Assembly: GCF_026340305.1 (NCBI RefSeq)
Contig: NZ_JAPEPI010000002.1
Coordinates: 1,860,001-1,924,000, forward strand
Reading direction: 5' to 3'
Source: Streptomyces sp. NBC_01381
GTDB taxonomy: Bacteria; Actinomycetota; Actinomycetes; Streptomycetales; Streptomycetaceae
DNA length: 64,000 nt
A model generated the notes under the pieces. It made no database searches. It saw only the letters and a program-made list of their open reading frames with translations, and was not told the origin of the DNA. Numbering within the stretch: position 1 is the stretch's first letter; every line of letters starts with the position of its first letter. The position numbers and the translations under genes are program-made. Positions 46,100-54,565 of this stretch are shown piece by piece.

Positions 46100-46246
46100 A
46101 TGCAGAACGACCTCGCCGACCTCAGCAGCCTGTCCGTGGAGTCCTTCGAGCTGGAGGCGGTCCCCGCCGAGCTCGTTCCGGAGTCGCTGCACACCGACTG
46201 CGTCTTCTGTGGCTGTCACTGCAACCAGGTGCCCGAGAAGAAGTAG
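46100..46246 (+). CDS. TOMM/linear-azole precursor peptide
   Basis: 48 residues: an acidic leader (MQNDLADLSSLSVESFELEA...) and a C-terminal core CVFCGCHCNQVPEKK. The four cysteines are at C34, C37, C39 and C41; the core has no Ser or Thr, so at most four thiazol(in)es can form. The leader's L-S-V-E-S-F-E-L-E pattern is like those of thiopeptide/azole precursors. Ribosome site AGAAAGG is 9 bases upstream. It lies between the E1-like and YcaO genes and is followed by a perfect 17-bp hairpin. I do not recognise the core from a known product. Confidence 0.85.
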   Translation: MQNDLADLSSLSVESFELEAVPAELVPESLHTDCVFCGCHCNQVPEKK

Positions 46247-46253
46247 CCCTCAT

Positions 46254-46293
46254 GGGCCGTGGCGGCCGGCCGCGCCGCCGGCCGCCACGGCCC
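46254..46293 (+). terminator. Perfect 17-bp hairpin downstream of the precursor gene
   Basis: GGGCCGTGGCGGCCGGC (46254-46270), loop CGCGCC, then its exact reverse complement (46277-46293), starting 8 bases after the precursor stop. There is no U-tract. In RiPP operons such hairpins act as partial terminators or mRNA stabilisers, giving an excess of precursor transcript over the downstream enzymes. Confidence 0.85.
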
Positions 46294-46341
46294 TGGCCCC
46301 ACGGCCACGCCCCCGTCACCTACAAGGAGCGCGCTCAACCC

Positions 46342-48348
46342 ATGGAGATAGTGACGCTGCCCGCCGCCGGGGAACCGGCCGCCGATGTGGCGGCGGTGCG
46401 GGACGGGCTTGTGCGGGAGGCGGCCCGCTACGGGCTCACGACGGGCGAACTGATCGTGGAGATAGGCACGTTGGGCCTGCCCGGCAAGGACGAAGACGCC
46501 CCGGCGCAGGCGTCCGCCGCGCACGCCGACCGTCTCCGCGTGCCCGTCCTGCTGTACCGGACCACCGCGCTGATCGGCCCCGTACAACACCCCGTTGCCC
46601 CCGGCCACGCGCCGGTCCGCCCGTGCGTGAGCTGTCTGCGCCGCCGCTGGCTGCGCCTGCGCAAGGAACACGAGCGCGAAGCACTCGAAGCGGACGGCGG
46701 CGTGTGGGTGGTGGCGGGCGGTACCCCGCTCCTCGCCGAGTTCGGCACACCGCACATCGCGGCCGTCCTCGCCCGGCTGTACGCGCGGGACGACACCCGC
46801 GACCCACGGAGAGCCGACGTGGCCGACGTCATCGAAGTGGACCTGAGCACAGGGCGGACCACCCGCCACCCGCTGCTCGCGGAGCCCGACTGCCCGCAGT
46901 GCGGGCCGGGTTGGCCGGACACGCCGCCCCAGGCCATCGGATTTCCCGCAGCGCGGCCGGGCCTCGCACCCGGCAGCTCCCGGCTGCGCAGCTGGCGCGA
47001 TTACGCCCTCCCGAAGAAGGCGCTGGTCAACCCCGTGTGCGGCGTCCTGGGCGCCCTGTCGACCGGATCGTCGCGCGGGGCGGCGGTCAACGCCAACCTC
47101 AACGGCACCATGCGCCTCGGCGGGACGCGGACCGAGGGCGTGCCCCTGTACGAGGTGAGCTGGTCGGGGCACTCCCAGTCGTACGCCGAGAGCGAGGCCA
47201 TGGCGTTCCTCGAAGGCCTCGAGCGGTACGCGGGACAGCACGCCCGTGGCCGCAGGGCAGCGGCCACGGCTTCGCTGAACGAGCTGCGGCGTCTTTCCCT
47301 GCCGGCCCTGGACCCGCGGGCGGGCCTTGGGCACGGGCCGGAGTTCTACGCCGCGCGCGGCCCGCACATGGTGCCCTTCACCCCGGATCTGAGCCTGGAC
47401 TGGCTGTGGGGTCACTCGCTGCGTGACGAGCGGGCCGTCCTCGTACCCGAACAGCTGGCCTTCTACGGGCCGCGCCCGCCCGGTGTGCGCTTCACGACGA
47501 GCTCCTCCAGCGGCTGCGCCACCGGCAGCTGCCTCGAAGAGGCCGCCCTGTTCGGCCTGTTGGAGCTGATCGAGCGCGACGCGTTTCTGCTCACCTGGTA
47601 CGGGGCGCAGCGGGTCCAGGCGATCGACCCCCGCGACTGCGGCCGCTCGGGGACGGCCGCTCTGATCGACCGGATGAGCGGCGAGGGCTACGACATCCAC
47701 CTCTTCGACATGCGGATCGACCTGCCCGTGCCCGCGGTGCTCTGCGTCGCCAAGCGCCGCGTACCGGGCCCGGGTGACGTCGTCTTCTCGGCCGGTGCCG
47801 CGCTCGAACCGGCCGACGCCGTGGCATCGGCGGTGGGCGAGGTGTCGTCGCTGGTGGAGAACTTCTCCGCGCGCGTCACCACCGCCGAGAGCGAACTGCG
47901 CGCCATGGCCGACGACTACGACAAGGTACGCACCCTGCACGACCACCTGATGCTCTACGGCCTGCCGGAGATGGCGGACCGTACGGATTTCCTGTTCGGC
48001 GCCCGGGAGACCGGGCCGCGGCCCTTGGACGAGGTGTTCGCGGACTGGAACCGTGTCAGGCCGCGGGACGGCGACGTGCGCAGCCAGCTCGCCCACTGCG
48101 CACGGCTCGTCACCGACGCGGTGGACGGGGAACTGGCCGTCGTCGACCAGACGCCGCCGGAACAGCTCGGCATCGGAGTGCGCACCGTCGCCGTCGTCTC
48201 CCAGGGGCTCATCCCCATCGACTTCGGCTGGGACCAGCAACGGGCCCTGCACAGCGAGCGGTTGCGCACCGCCGCCCACCGGGCCGGACTGCGGTCCGCG
48301 CCGCTGAGCGACGAAGAGATCCACCGGCACCCGCACCCGTTCCCCTGA
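46342..48348 (+). CDS. YcaO-domain cyclodehydratase (azoline-forming)
   Basis: 668 residues from ATG 46342 (AAGGAG upstream); an in-frame ATG at 46252 lies at the hairpin and is rejected. The N-terminal 200 residues carry paired cysteines C95/C98 (CVSC) and C184/C187 (CPQC), a probable zinc site. The YcaO domain follows from about 230, with ATP-binding signatures in ESEAMAFLEGLERYAG and EEAALFGLLELIERDAF, and the protein ends in the Pro-rich tail HPHPFP typical of azoline-forming YcaO proteins. It uses ATP to convert Cys in the precursor core to thiazoline. Confidence 0.9.
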   Translation: MEIVTLPAAGEPAADVAAVRDGLVREAARYGLTTGELIVEIGTLGLPGKDEDAPAQASAAHADRLRVPVLLYRTTALIGPVQHPVAPGHAPVRPCVSCLRRRWLRLRKEHEREALEADGGVWVVAGGTPLLAEFGTPHIAAVLARLYARDDTRDPRRADVADVIEVDLSTGRTTRHPLLAEPDCPQCGPGWPDTPPQAIGFPAARPGLAPGSSRLRSWRDYALPKKALVNPVCGVLGALSTGSSRGAAVNANLNGTMRLGGTRTEGVPLYEVSWSGHSQSYAESEAMAFLEGLERYAGQHARGRRAAATASLNELRRLSLPALDPRAGLGHGPEFYAARGPHMVPFTPDLSLDWLWGHSLRDERAVLVPEQLAFYGPRPPGVRFTTSSSSGCATGSCLEEAALFGLLELIERDAFLLTWYGAQRVQAIDPRDCGRSGTAALIDRMSGEGYDIHLFDMRIDLPVPAVLCVAKRRVPGPGDVVFSAGAALEPADAVASAVGEVSSLVENFSARVTTAESELRAMADDYDKVRTLHDHLMLYGLPEMADRTDFLFGARETGPRPLDEVFADWNRVRPRDGDVRSQLAHCARLVTDAVDGELAVVDQTPPEQLGIGVRTVAVVSQGLIPIDFGWDQQRALHSERLRTAAHRAGLRSAPLSDEEIHRHPHPFP

Positions 48349-48421
48349 CGGGCACCCGGATCGCCGGCCCGGCGGTGACCCCACGAACCATGACTGAACG
48401 ACCGTCAGGCGGAGGAGAGCC

Positions 48422-49972
48422 ATGGCCCCGAACGACGCGGCGCAGGCCGTCCTCGACTACGTACACGCCGTGCGCACCCGCTGGACGGCTCCGATCGCGC
48501 CACCGGGATTCGCACCCGACTGGGCCGACCGGCCCGACCCGCACACCTACTACCCGCAGACCGAACGGCAGCCGCTGCCCCTGCACGACCCCCAAGTCCC
48601 CGCCGGTGACGGCCGGTTCGACCTGCCGCTCCTCGGTTCGTTCCTCCATCTCTCCGCCGGGGTGCTGTCCCGCCGCTGGCAGATCGACTGGAGCCCCGAC
48701 ATCGCGGGCGCGACGACGCTGACCGGGGCCCGCTGGGGCCGGGGCACCCCGTCCGGGGGCGGCTCCTACCCCCTGGAGTTGTATGTGGCGGCGGACCCAT
48801 CGGCACCGATGTCCTCCGGGATCCATCACTACGCCTCGGGGCTGCACGCGCTGGAGCGGGTCGCCGCCGGGAATCCCGTGCCGGAGATCGCCGGGGCCCT
48901 GCGCCCGGGACGACCCGACGGGACCGACGCGTACCTGCTCTGCGCGCTGCGCTTCTGGAAGTCGGCGTACAAGTACAACAACTTCTCCTACCACCTGATG
49001 CTGCACGACCTGGGTGCCTTCCTCGGCTCATGGGGTGCGCTGGGGCAGCAGTACGGCGTCGTGGGCGACCCGTGTCTCGCCTTCGACGACCGGGCGCTCG
49101 CCCGGATGCTGGGCCTGGACCCCCGCGAGGGCGGTGTACTGGCGGTCCTTCCGCTCTCCTGGGCCGACCGGCCGCCCGGGAGCAGCCCCCTCCGGTGCGA
49201 CGATCACCGGGCTCGCCCCGTTCGGAGCGCTCCTCGCGAACGCTCCCGCGAGACCCGCGAGTTCCCTCTGGTGAGCGCCGTGCATGAGGCAACTTCGGTC
49301 AACCCGCCTTTGGATACTGGCCGGTTGGACGAGCCGCTGCCGGATCCCCCGGCGGGCGTGGTGCCGTTGGACACCGCGGACAGCGCCGACTCGGGCGCCG
49401 GTCCCGTCCCCGTCGCGGACGCCCTGGCCCGCCGGGCATCGGCGAACGGGCGCTTCAACGGCGGTCGCCCGGTGCGGATTTCGGTCCTGGGCGAGGCGTT
49501 GCGGGCGGCGTCGCACGGGCTGGGGGGAACGCGTGGAGGCGTGCGTCTGCGGCTCGCGGCCCGTCGCGTGGCCGGTCTCGAAGCCGGTGTGTACGACTAC
49601 CACCCCGAGCGGCACGCCCTGGTGCCGGTGGCTAACACCGCGGCGTTGGACGACCGGGTCTACGCCCTGCCCAACTACTCGGTGGGCCAGGCCGCCGTGA
49701 CCGTGGTCTCCCACTGGCAGCCGGAGCGCGCCGTCGCACGGGCCGGTCCTCGCGCCTACCGGTACGTGGCCGTCGCCGCGGGCGCGGCAGCCCAGCGGCT
49801 GCAACTGGCCGCCACCCGGGCCGGTCTTGCCTCCGGCATCGTGCTCGGCTTCCAAGGGCCCGTGCTCGAAGACGCCATCGGGCTGACGGCGGAGGGCCGG
49901 CACGGCCTGCTGTGCGTCTTCATGGGCCACCACCAGGAGGGCATCGCACGCCTGGACGACCGCCTGTACTGA
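48422..49972 (+). CDS. SagB-type azoline dehydrogenase
   Basis: 516 residues with two nitroreductase-like halves. The first half has TTLTGARWGRGTPSGGGSYPLELYVAA and KYNNFSYHLMLHDLGAFLGSW; the second has RASANGRFNGGRPVRISVLGEALRAA and PNYSVGQAAVTVVSHW. SagB enzymes use FMN to oxidise thiazoline to thiazole. It lies directly after the YcaO gene with GGAGGAGAGCC as ribosome site. Between the halves (about 255-330) is a low-similarity linker rich in Arg, Pro and Asp. Confidence 0.88.
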   Translation: MAPNDAAQAVLDYVHAVRTRWTAPIAPPGFAPDWADRPDPHTYYPQTERQPLPLHDPQVPAGDGRFDLPLLGSFLHLSAGVLSRRWQIDWSPDIAGATTLTGARWGRGTPSGGGSYPLELYVAADPSAPMSSGIHHYASGLHALERVAAGNPVPEIAGALRPGRPDGTDAYLLCALRFWKSAYKYNNFSYHLMLHDLGAFLGSWGALGQQYGVVGDPCLAFDDRALARMLGLDPREGGVLAVLPLSWADRPPGSSPLRCDDHRARPVRSAPRERSRETREFPLVSAVHEATSVNPPLDTGRLDEPLPDPPAGVVPLDTADSADSGAGPVPVADALARRASANGRFNGGRPVRISVLGEALRAASHGLGGTRGGVRLRLAARRVAGLEAGVYDYHPERHALVPVANTAALDDRVYALPNYSVGQAAVTVVSHWQPERAVARAGPRAYRYVAVAAGAAAQRLQLAATRAGLASGIVLGFQGPVLEDAIGLTAEGRHGLLCVFMGHHQEGIARLDDRLY

Positions 49973-50035
49973 CGTCGACCGCCGCGCCGGCGTCCCCCTG
50001 ACCGCGCCTGACCACGCCTGACCGGGAGCACCCCT

Positions 50036-53000
50036 TTGTCCTCGCCCTCGCCCACGTCGTCGCCCCGCCCGCGCATCGCCCGCCCGGCGGGCGGCTACCT
50101 GCGTGACCCGCACCTGCACGACGGCCTGCTGACCTTCGTCGCCGAGCAGGACGTGTGGACCGTGCCGCTCGGCGGTGGCCGGGCGTGGCGCGCCAGCGCG
50201 GAGCGGGAACCGGCCCGGCATCCGCGCATCAGCCCGGACGGCCGGCTGCTCGCGTGGACGGCGTGGCGCGACGGCGCGCCCGAGGCCGTCGTCGCCCCGG
50301 TCGACGGCGGTGTGCCCGTCCGCGTCACGCACTGGGCCAACTCCCGTACGCGGGTGCTCGGTTGGGTCTCGCCCGAGGAACTCCTCGTGGTGAGTGCGGC
50401 GGGGGAGCGCGCCACGCGAAGGACCTGGGCCTGGGCGGTTCCCCTTGACGGCGGCCCCGCGAGGCGGCTGCCCTACGGACCGGTCTCCGGGGTGGCGCAC
50501 GGGCCGGCGGGCGCCGTCCTCGTACAGACCCCTTCGATGTTCGGTGAGGCCGCGTTCTGGAAGCGGTACCGGGGCGGCACCACGGGCCGGCTGTGGATCG
50601 ACCGGGCGGGGGACGGCGAGTTCGCCCGGGTCCATCCCGACATCGACGGCAACATCGAGTGCCCGCTGTGGGTCGGCGGCCGCATCGCCTTCCTCTCCGA
50701 CCACGAGGACAACGGCCGGCTCTGGTCGAGCCTGCCCGACGGCGGTGATCTGCGCCGTCACACGGCGCATCCCTTCGCCACGCGCAACGCCACCACGGAC
50801 GGCACGCGCGTCGTCTACCAGAGCGGTGGCGAGCTGTGGCTGCTGCCCGGCCTCGGCCCGGATCAGGAGGCCGTACGCGTCGACGTCGCCCTCGGCAGTC
50901 CGGGCGCAGGGCGCGTGCCGTACACCGTCACCGGAAGCGAGGCGCTTGAGGGCTTCGACGCCGACCGGACCGGCGAGGGCGTGGTGGTCACGGCGAGCGG
51001 CTCGGCGCAGTGGCTCGGCGGACCGGACGAGCCCGCGCGGGAGCTGGCCGCGGAACCGGGCACCCGGGCCAGGCTGCCCCGTGTCCTCGGCGACTCCGGC
51101 AGGGTCGCCCGCGTCGTGGTCGTGGACGGTCACGAGGCCATCGAGGTCAGCACGGAGCGGGCGGTCTCCGGCAGCAAGGCGGCGTCGCACCGGTTCGGTG
51201 CCGGGCGCCTGGGCCGGGTGCGGGAACTTGTGGCGGCGCCCGACGGCTGCTCGCTCGCGCTGGCCGCCCACGACGGCCGCGTCCTCGTGGTGCGCGTCGA
51301 CTCCGGTGAGGTGACCGAGGTGGACCGCACCGACGGCGGTGAGGTCACCGACGTGGTCTTCTCGCCGGACTCGCGGTGGCTCGCCTGGTCACATCCGTAC
51401 CCCAACAAGGTGCGCCAGATCAGACTCGCGCACCTGGAGGACGGAGCGGTGGTGCGGGCGACCGAGCCGCGGTTCAGCGACCGCTCGCCCGCGTTCACCG
51501 CCGACGGACGCCATCTGGCCTTCCTGTCCGAGCGGAACTTCGAAACGACCCCGCAGGCGCACCTGCTGGGACCGGCGTTCGCGGCGGGCACCCGGCTCTG
51601 CCTCCTGCCGCTGGCCGCTGACACACCGTCACCCTTCTCGCCGCACGACCCGCGCCCCGCTCCGGACCCTGGTGGCGTCGGGACGCGGCTCGACCCGGAG
51701 GCCATCGCCGAGCGGGTGGAGGTCTTCCCCGTACCCGCGGGAGACCTCATCGACCTGCGCGCGGCGGACGGCGGTGTGCTGTGGATCCGCAAGAACCCCA
51801 GCGGCGACTGGCTTGCGGACCGCGGCACGCTGATGCGCTGGGACTTCGCGGCGGGCCGCGCGAGCGAGATCCGGGCGGACGTCGACGAGTACACCGTGAC
51901 CGGAGACGGCCGGCGGGTCCTGGCCAGGACCGGTTCGGCGCTGTCCCTGCTGCCCGCCGACCGGCCCGCGGCGCCGGGCGAGGCGAAGGACGTCGACCTG
52001 GACCGGGTGCGCGTCCGGGTCGATCCGCCCGCGCGCTGGGCCCAGGGCTTCGACGAGGACGGCGGTCTCATCCGCGACGTCTACGTACGCGCCGACATGG
52101 GAGGCGTCGACTGGGACGCCGTGCTCGACCGGTACCGGCCGCTGGTGCGGCGGCTCGGCTGCTACGACGACTTCATCGACCTGCTCTGGGAGGTGCACGG
52201 AGAGCTCGGCTGCTCCCACGCCTACGTCACCGAACGCCCGGCGCCGCACCGGGAACGGCGTGCCCAGGGCCTGCTCGGCGCCGACCTGACGCGGGACGCG
52301 GACGGGATCTGGCGCGTGGGCCGGGTGCCGCGCGGCGACGCGTCGGTGGAGGGCGCGGTGTCCCCGCTGCGGGCACCCGGCGTCGGCGTACGCGAGGGCG
52401 ACGCGGTCCTGGAGGTCGACGGCGTGTCCGTCATGCCCGACCGGAGCCCCGCCGTTCTCCTCGCGGGCCGGGCGGGTCTGGCCACCCGGGTGACCGTGCG
52501 CCCCGGGCCGGGCGGTGAGCCACGGACCGTGGTGGTCGTCCCGCTGCGTGACGAGGCGGCGTTGCGGTACCACGACTGGGTGGCCTCCCGCCGCGAGCTG
52601 GTCGCCGACGCGTCGCGCGGGCGCCTCGGCTATCTACACATCCCGGACATGCTGGGGTCGGGGTGGGCACAGTTCCACCGCGACCTGCGCACCGAGTTCG
52701 ACCGCGAGGGCGTCGTGGTGGACCTCCGGGAGAACACCGGCGGCTATCTCTCCGAGCTTGTCGTCGAGACGCTCGCGCGCCGCGTACTCGGCTGGCGCGT
52801 CACCCGCGGCGGCTCCGCGCTGAGCTACCCCTCGCTGTCTCCGCGGGGCCCGGTCGTCGTGGTCACCGACGAGTTCACGGGCTCCGACGGTGATGTCGCC
52901 GCGGCCGCGGTCCGGGCCCTTGATGTCGGCCCCGTCGTCGGCAACCGCACCTGGGGCGGGGTGAACGTGATGGACTGGAACTTCTCCCTGGGCGACGGCA

Positions 53001-53209
53001 CCGGACTGATCCTCCCGCGCGAGGCGTACTGGTTCGCGCGGGACGGCTGGCAGCTGGAGAACAGGGGAGTGGCGCCGGACATCGAGGTGAGGTGCACGCC
53101 CGGGGACCTGATCGCAGGGCGGGACCGCCATCTGGAGGAGGCGGTCCGCGCCGGGCTCGACCGCCTCGCCGGACATCCCGTCGCGTCACCGCCGCCCCCG
53201 GCGTGGTGA
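50036..53209 (+). CDS. Tricorn-like S41 peptidase of the RiPP cluster
   Basis: 1057 residues from TTG 50036 (GGGAG 8 bases upstream). The N-terminal two thirds are beta-propeller repeats (HPRISPDGRLLAWTA, DVVFSPDSRWLAWSHP, SPAFTADGRHLAFLSERN). A tricorn C1-like helical domain, a PDZ domain (APGVGVREGDAVLEVDGVSV) and the S41 catalytic domain follow, with the nucleophile Ser in EFTGSDGDVAAAAVRAL. No signal peptide, so cytoplasmic. Tricorn is normally a general oligopeptide protease. Its place here, the last gene of the cluster, suggests leader removal or trimming of the modified peptide; that role is inference. Confidence 0.88.
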   Translation: MSSPSPTSSPRPRIARPAGGYLRDPHLHDGLLTFVAEQDVWTVPLGGGRAWRASAEREPARHPRISPDGRLLAWTAWRDGAPEAVVAPVDGGVPVRVTHWANSRTRVLGWVSPEELLVVSAAGERATRRTWAWAVPLDGGPARRLPYGPVSGVAHGPAGAVLVQTPSMFGEAAFWKRYRGGTTGRLWIDRAGDGEFARVHPDIDGNIECPLWVGGRIAFLSDHEDNGRLWSSLPDGGDLRRHTAHPFATRNATTDGTRVVYQSGGELWLLPGLGPDQEAVRVDVALGSPGAGRVPYTVTGSEALEGFDADRTGEGVVVTASGSAQWLGGPDEPARELAAEPGTRARLPRVLGDSGRVARVVVVDGHEAIEVSTERAVSGSKAASHRFGAGRLGRVRELVAAPDGCSLALAAHDGRVLVVRVDSGEVTEVDRTDGGEVTDVVFSPDSRWLAWSHPYPNKVRQIRLAHLEDGAVVRATEPRFSDRSPAFTADGRHLAFLSERNFETTPQAHLLGPAFAAGTRLCLLPLAADTPSPFSPHDPRPAPDPGGVGTRLDPEAIAERVEVFPVPAGDLIDLRAADGGVLWIRKNPSGDWLADRGTLMRWDFAAGRASEIRADVDEYTVTGDGRRVLARTGSALSLLPADRPAAPGEAKDVDLDRVRVRVDPPARWAQGFDEDGGLIRDVYVRADMGGVDWDAVLDRYRPLVRRLGCYDDFIDLLWEVHGELGCSHAYVTERPAPHRERRAQGLLGADLTRDADGIWRVGRVPRGDASVEGAVSPLRAPGVGVREGDAVLEVDGVSVMPDRSPAVLLAGRAGLATRVTVRPGPGGEPRTVVVVPLRDEAALRYHDWVASRRELVADASRGRLGYLHIPDMLGSGWAQFHRDLRTEFDREGVVVDLRENTGGYLSELVVETLARRVLGWRVTRGGSALSYPSLSPRGPVVVVTDEFTGSDGDVAAAAVRALDVGPVVGNRTWGGVNVMDWNFSLGDGTGLILPREAYWFARDGWQLENRGVAPDIEVRCTPGDLIAGRDRHLEEAVRAGLDRLAGHPVASPPPPAW

Positions 53210-53254
53210 CTTCAGCCGCGTCGCCACCGCCCCCGGCGTGGTGACTTCAGCTGT
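53185..53254. repeat. 35-bp tandem duplication spanning the S41 peptidase stop
   Basis: CGCCCCCGGCGTGGTGACTT plus CAGC occurs at 53193-53216 and again at 53228-53251, exactly 35 bp apart. The TGA of the peptidase gene is inside the repeated block. Confidence 0.9.
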
Positions 53255-53274
53255 ACCTTCCGCCCTCCCTGCTA

Positions 53275-53310
53275 CCTTGCGACACAAATCGTTCGCTTTG
53301 TGTCGCAAGG
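53275..53310 (+). promoter_or_regulatory. 14-bp perfect inverted repeat over the ribosome site of the flavin hydroxylase gene
   Basis: CCTTGCGACACAAA, loop TCGTTCGC, TTTGTGTCGCAAGG. The right arm ends in the AAGGGGAG ribosome site of the gene at 53320. It may be an operator for a dimeric repressor or an RNA hairpin that hides the ribosome site. Confidence 0.75.
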
Positions 53311-53319
53311 GGAGCATCT

Positions 53320-54552
53320 GTGAAGGTCGCCTGCGTCGGCGGCGGACCCGCCGCCCTGTACCTCTCGATCCTGCTCAAGCGGCAGGACCCGTCCCACGAC
53401 ATCACCGTCCATGAGCGCAACCCCGCCGGGTCCACCTACGGCTGGGGCGTGACCTACTGGGGCGGACTGCTCGACAAGCTCCGGGCCGGTGACCCCGAGT
53501 CCGCGCACGCCGTCGTCGGGCACTCGGTCCGCTGGAGCGACGGCATCGCGCACGTGGGGGGCCGCACGACCGTGCACCACGGTGACGAGGGCTTCGGCAT
53601 CGGCCGCCACCGGCTGCTCGACATCCTCACCCGGCGGGCCCGGTCCCTCGGCGTACGCGTCGAGTTCGAGAGCGAGATCACGGCCGCCGGCATGCTGTCC
53701 GACGCCGACATGCTCTCCGACGCCGACCTGGTCGTCGCGGGCGACGGCGTCCACAGCGGTCTTCGCGAGCGGCACGCCGGGCACTTCGGCACCGAGGTCG
53801 CGGTCGGCCGCAACAAGTACATCTGGCTCGGCACGAGCAAGGTCTTCGACTCCTTCACCTTCGCCTTCGTCGAGACCGCGCACGGCTGGATCTGGTGCTA
53901 CGGCTACCGGTTCAGCGACGAGCGGAGCACCTGTGTCGTCGAGTGCTCCCCGGAGACCTGGACCGGCCTCGGGCTGCACGAGGCGAGCGAGGCCGAGAGC
54001 CTCGCCCTCCTGGAACGGCTCTTCGCGGGGCCGCTCGACGGGCACCGCCTGATCGGCAGGGCGCAGGCCGACGGCAGCCCGCAGTGGCTCAACTTCCGCA
54101 CCCTGACCAACCGGACGTGGCACCGCGACAACCTCGTCCTGCTCGGCGACGCCGCGCACACCACGCACTACTCGATCGGCGCCGGCACCACCCTCGCCCT
54201 GGAGGACGCCCTCGCCCTGGCGGCGGCCCTGCGCGGGAGCCCGCGCCTCGAACCCGCCCTGGACGCCTACGGGCGCGAGCGGAGGTCCGCACTCCTCTCC
54301 GTCCAGAGCGCGGCCCGCTACAGCGCCCAGTGGTACGAGAACCTGCCGCGCTACATCCGCCTCGACCCGCACCAGATGTTCGCACTCCTGGGCCAGCGCC
54401 ACTCGCCCCTGCTTCCGCACATCCCGCCGCAGCTCTACTACCGAATCGACCGCGCGGCTGAGCAGTTGGAGCCGCTGCGGAGGATGAAGCGGTGGCTGGG
54501 GCCGAAGGTGGCGCGGACGCTGCACGCCCGTACGCGGGCGACGCGCGAGTAG
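53320..54552 (+). CDS. FAD-dependent aromatic hydroxylase, salicylyl-CoA/2-aminobenzoyl-CoA type
   Basis: 410 residues from GTG 53320 (AAGGGGAG upstream). An N-terminal flavin motif (VACVGGGPAALYLSILLKR), a central FGIGRHRLLDILTRRAR segment and the C-terminal FAD motif LLGDAAHTTHYSIGAGTTLALEDA resemble the flavin domain of salicylyl-CoA 5-hydroxylase and 2-aminobenzoyl-CoA monooxygenase. No CoA ligase is nearby, so the substrate is unknown. It follows the RiPP cluster on the same strand, but the strong palindrome in front suggests separate control. Confidence 0.8.
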   Translation: MKVACVGGGPAALYLSILLKRQDPSHDITVHERNPAGSTYGWGVTYWGGLLDKLRAGDPESAHAVVGHSVRWSDGIAHVGGRTTVHHGDEGFGIGRHRLLDILTRRARSLGVRVEFESEITAAGMLSDADMLSDADLVVAGDGVHSGLRERHAGHFGTEVAVGRNKYIWLGTSKVFDSFTFAFVETAHGWIWCYGYRFSDERSTCVVECSPETWTGLGLHEASEAESLALLERLFAGPLDGHRLIGRAQADGSPQWLNFRTLTNRTWHRDNLVLLGDAAHTTHYSIGAGTTLALEDALALAAALRGSPRLEPALDAYGRERRSALLSVQSAARYSAQWYENLPRYIRLDPHQMFALLGQRHSPLLPHIPPQLYYRIDRAAEQLEPLRRMKRWLGPKVARTLHARTRATRE

Positions 54553-54565
54553 TCCCGCCCTCTCC

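Noticed and set aside
46252..46341. Upstream ATG start for the YcaO gene
   Set aside because: It lies at the foot of the 17-bp hairpin, codes Arg/Pro-rich residues and has no ribosome site. ATG 46342 has AAGGAG.
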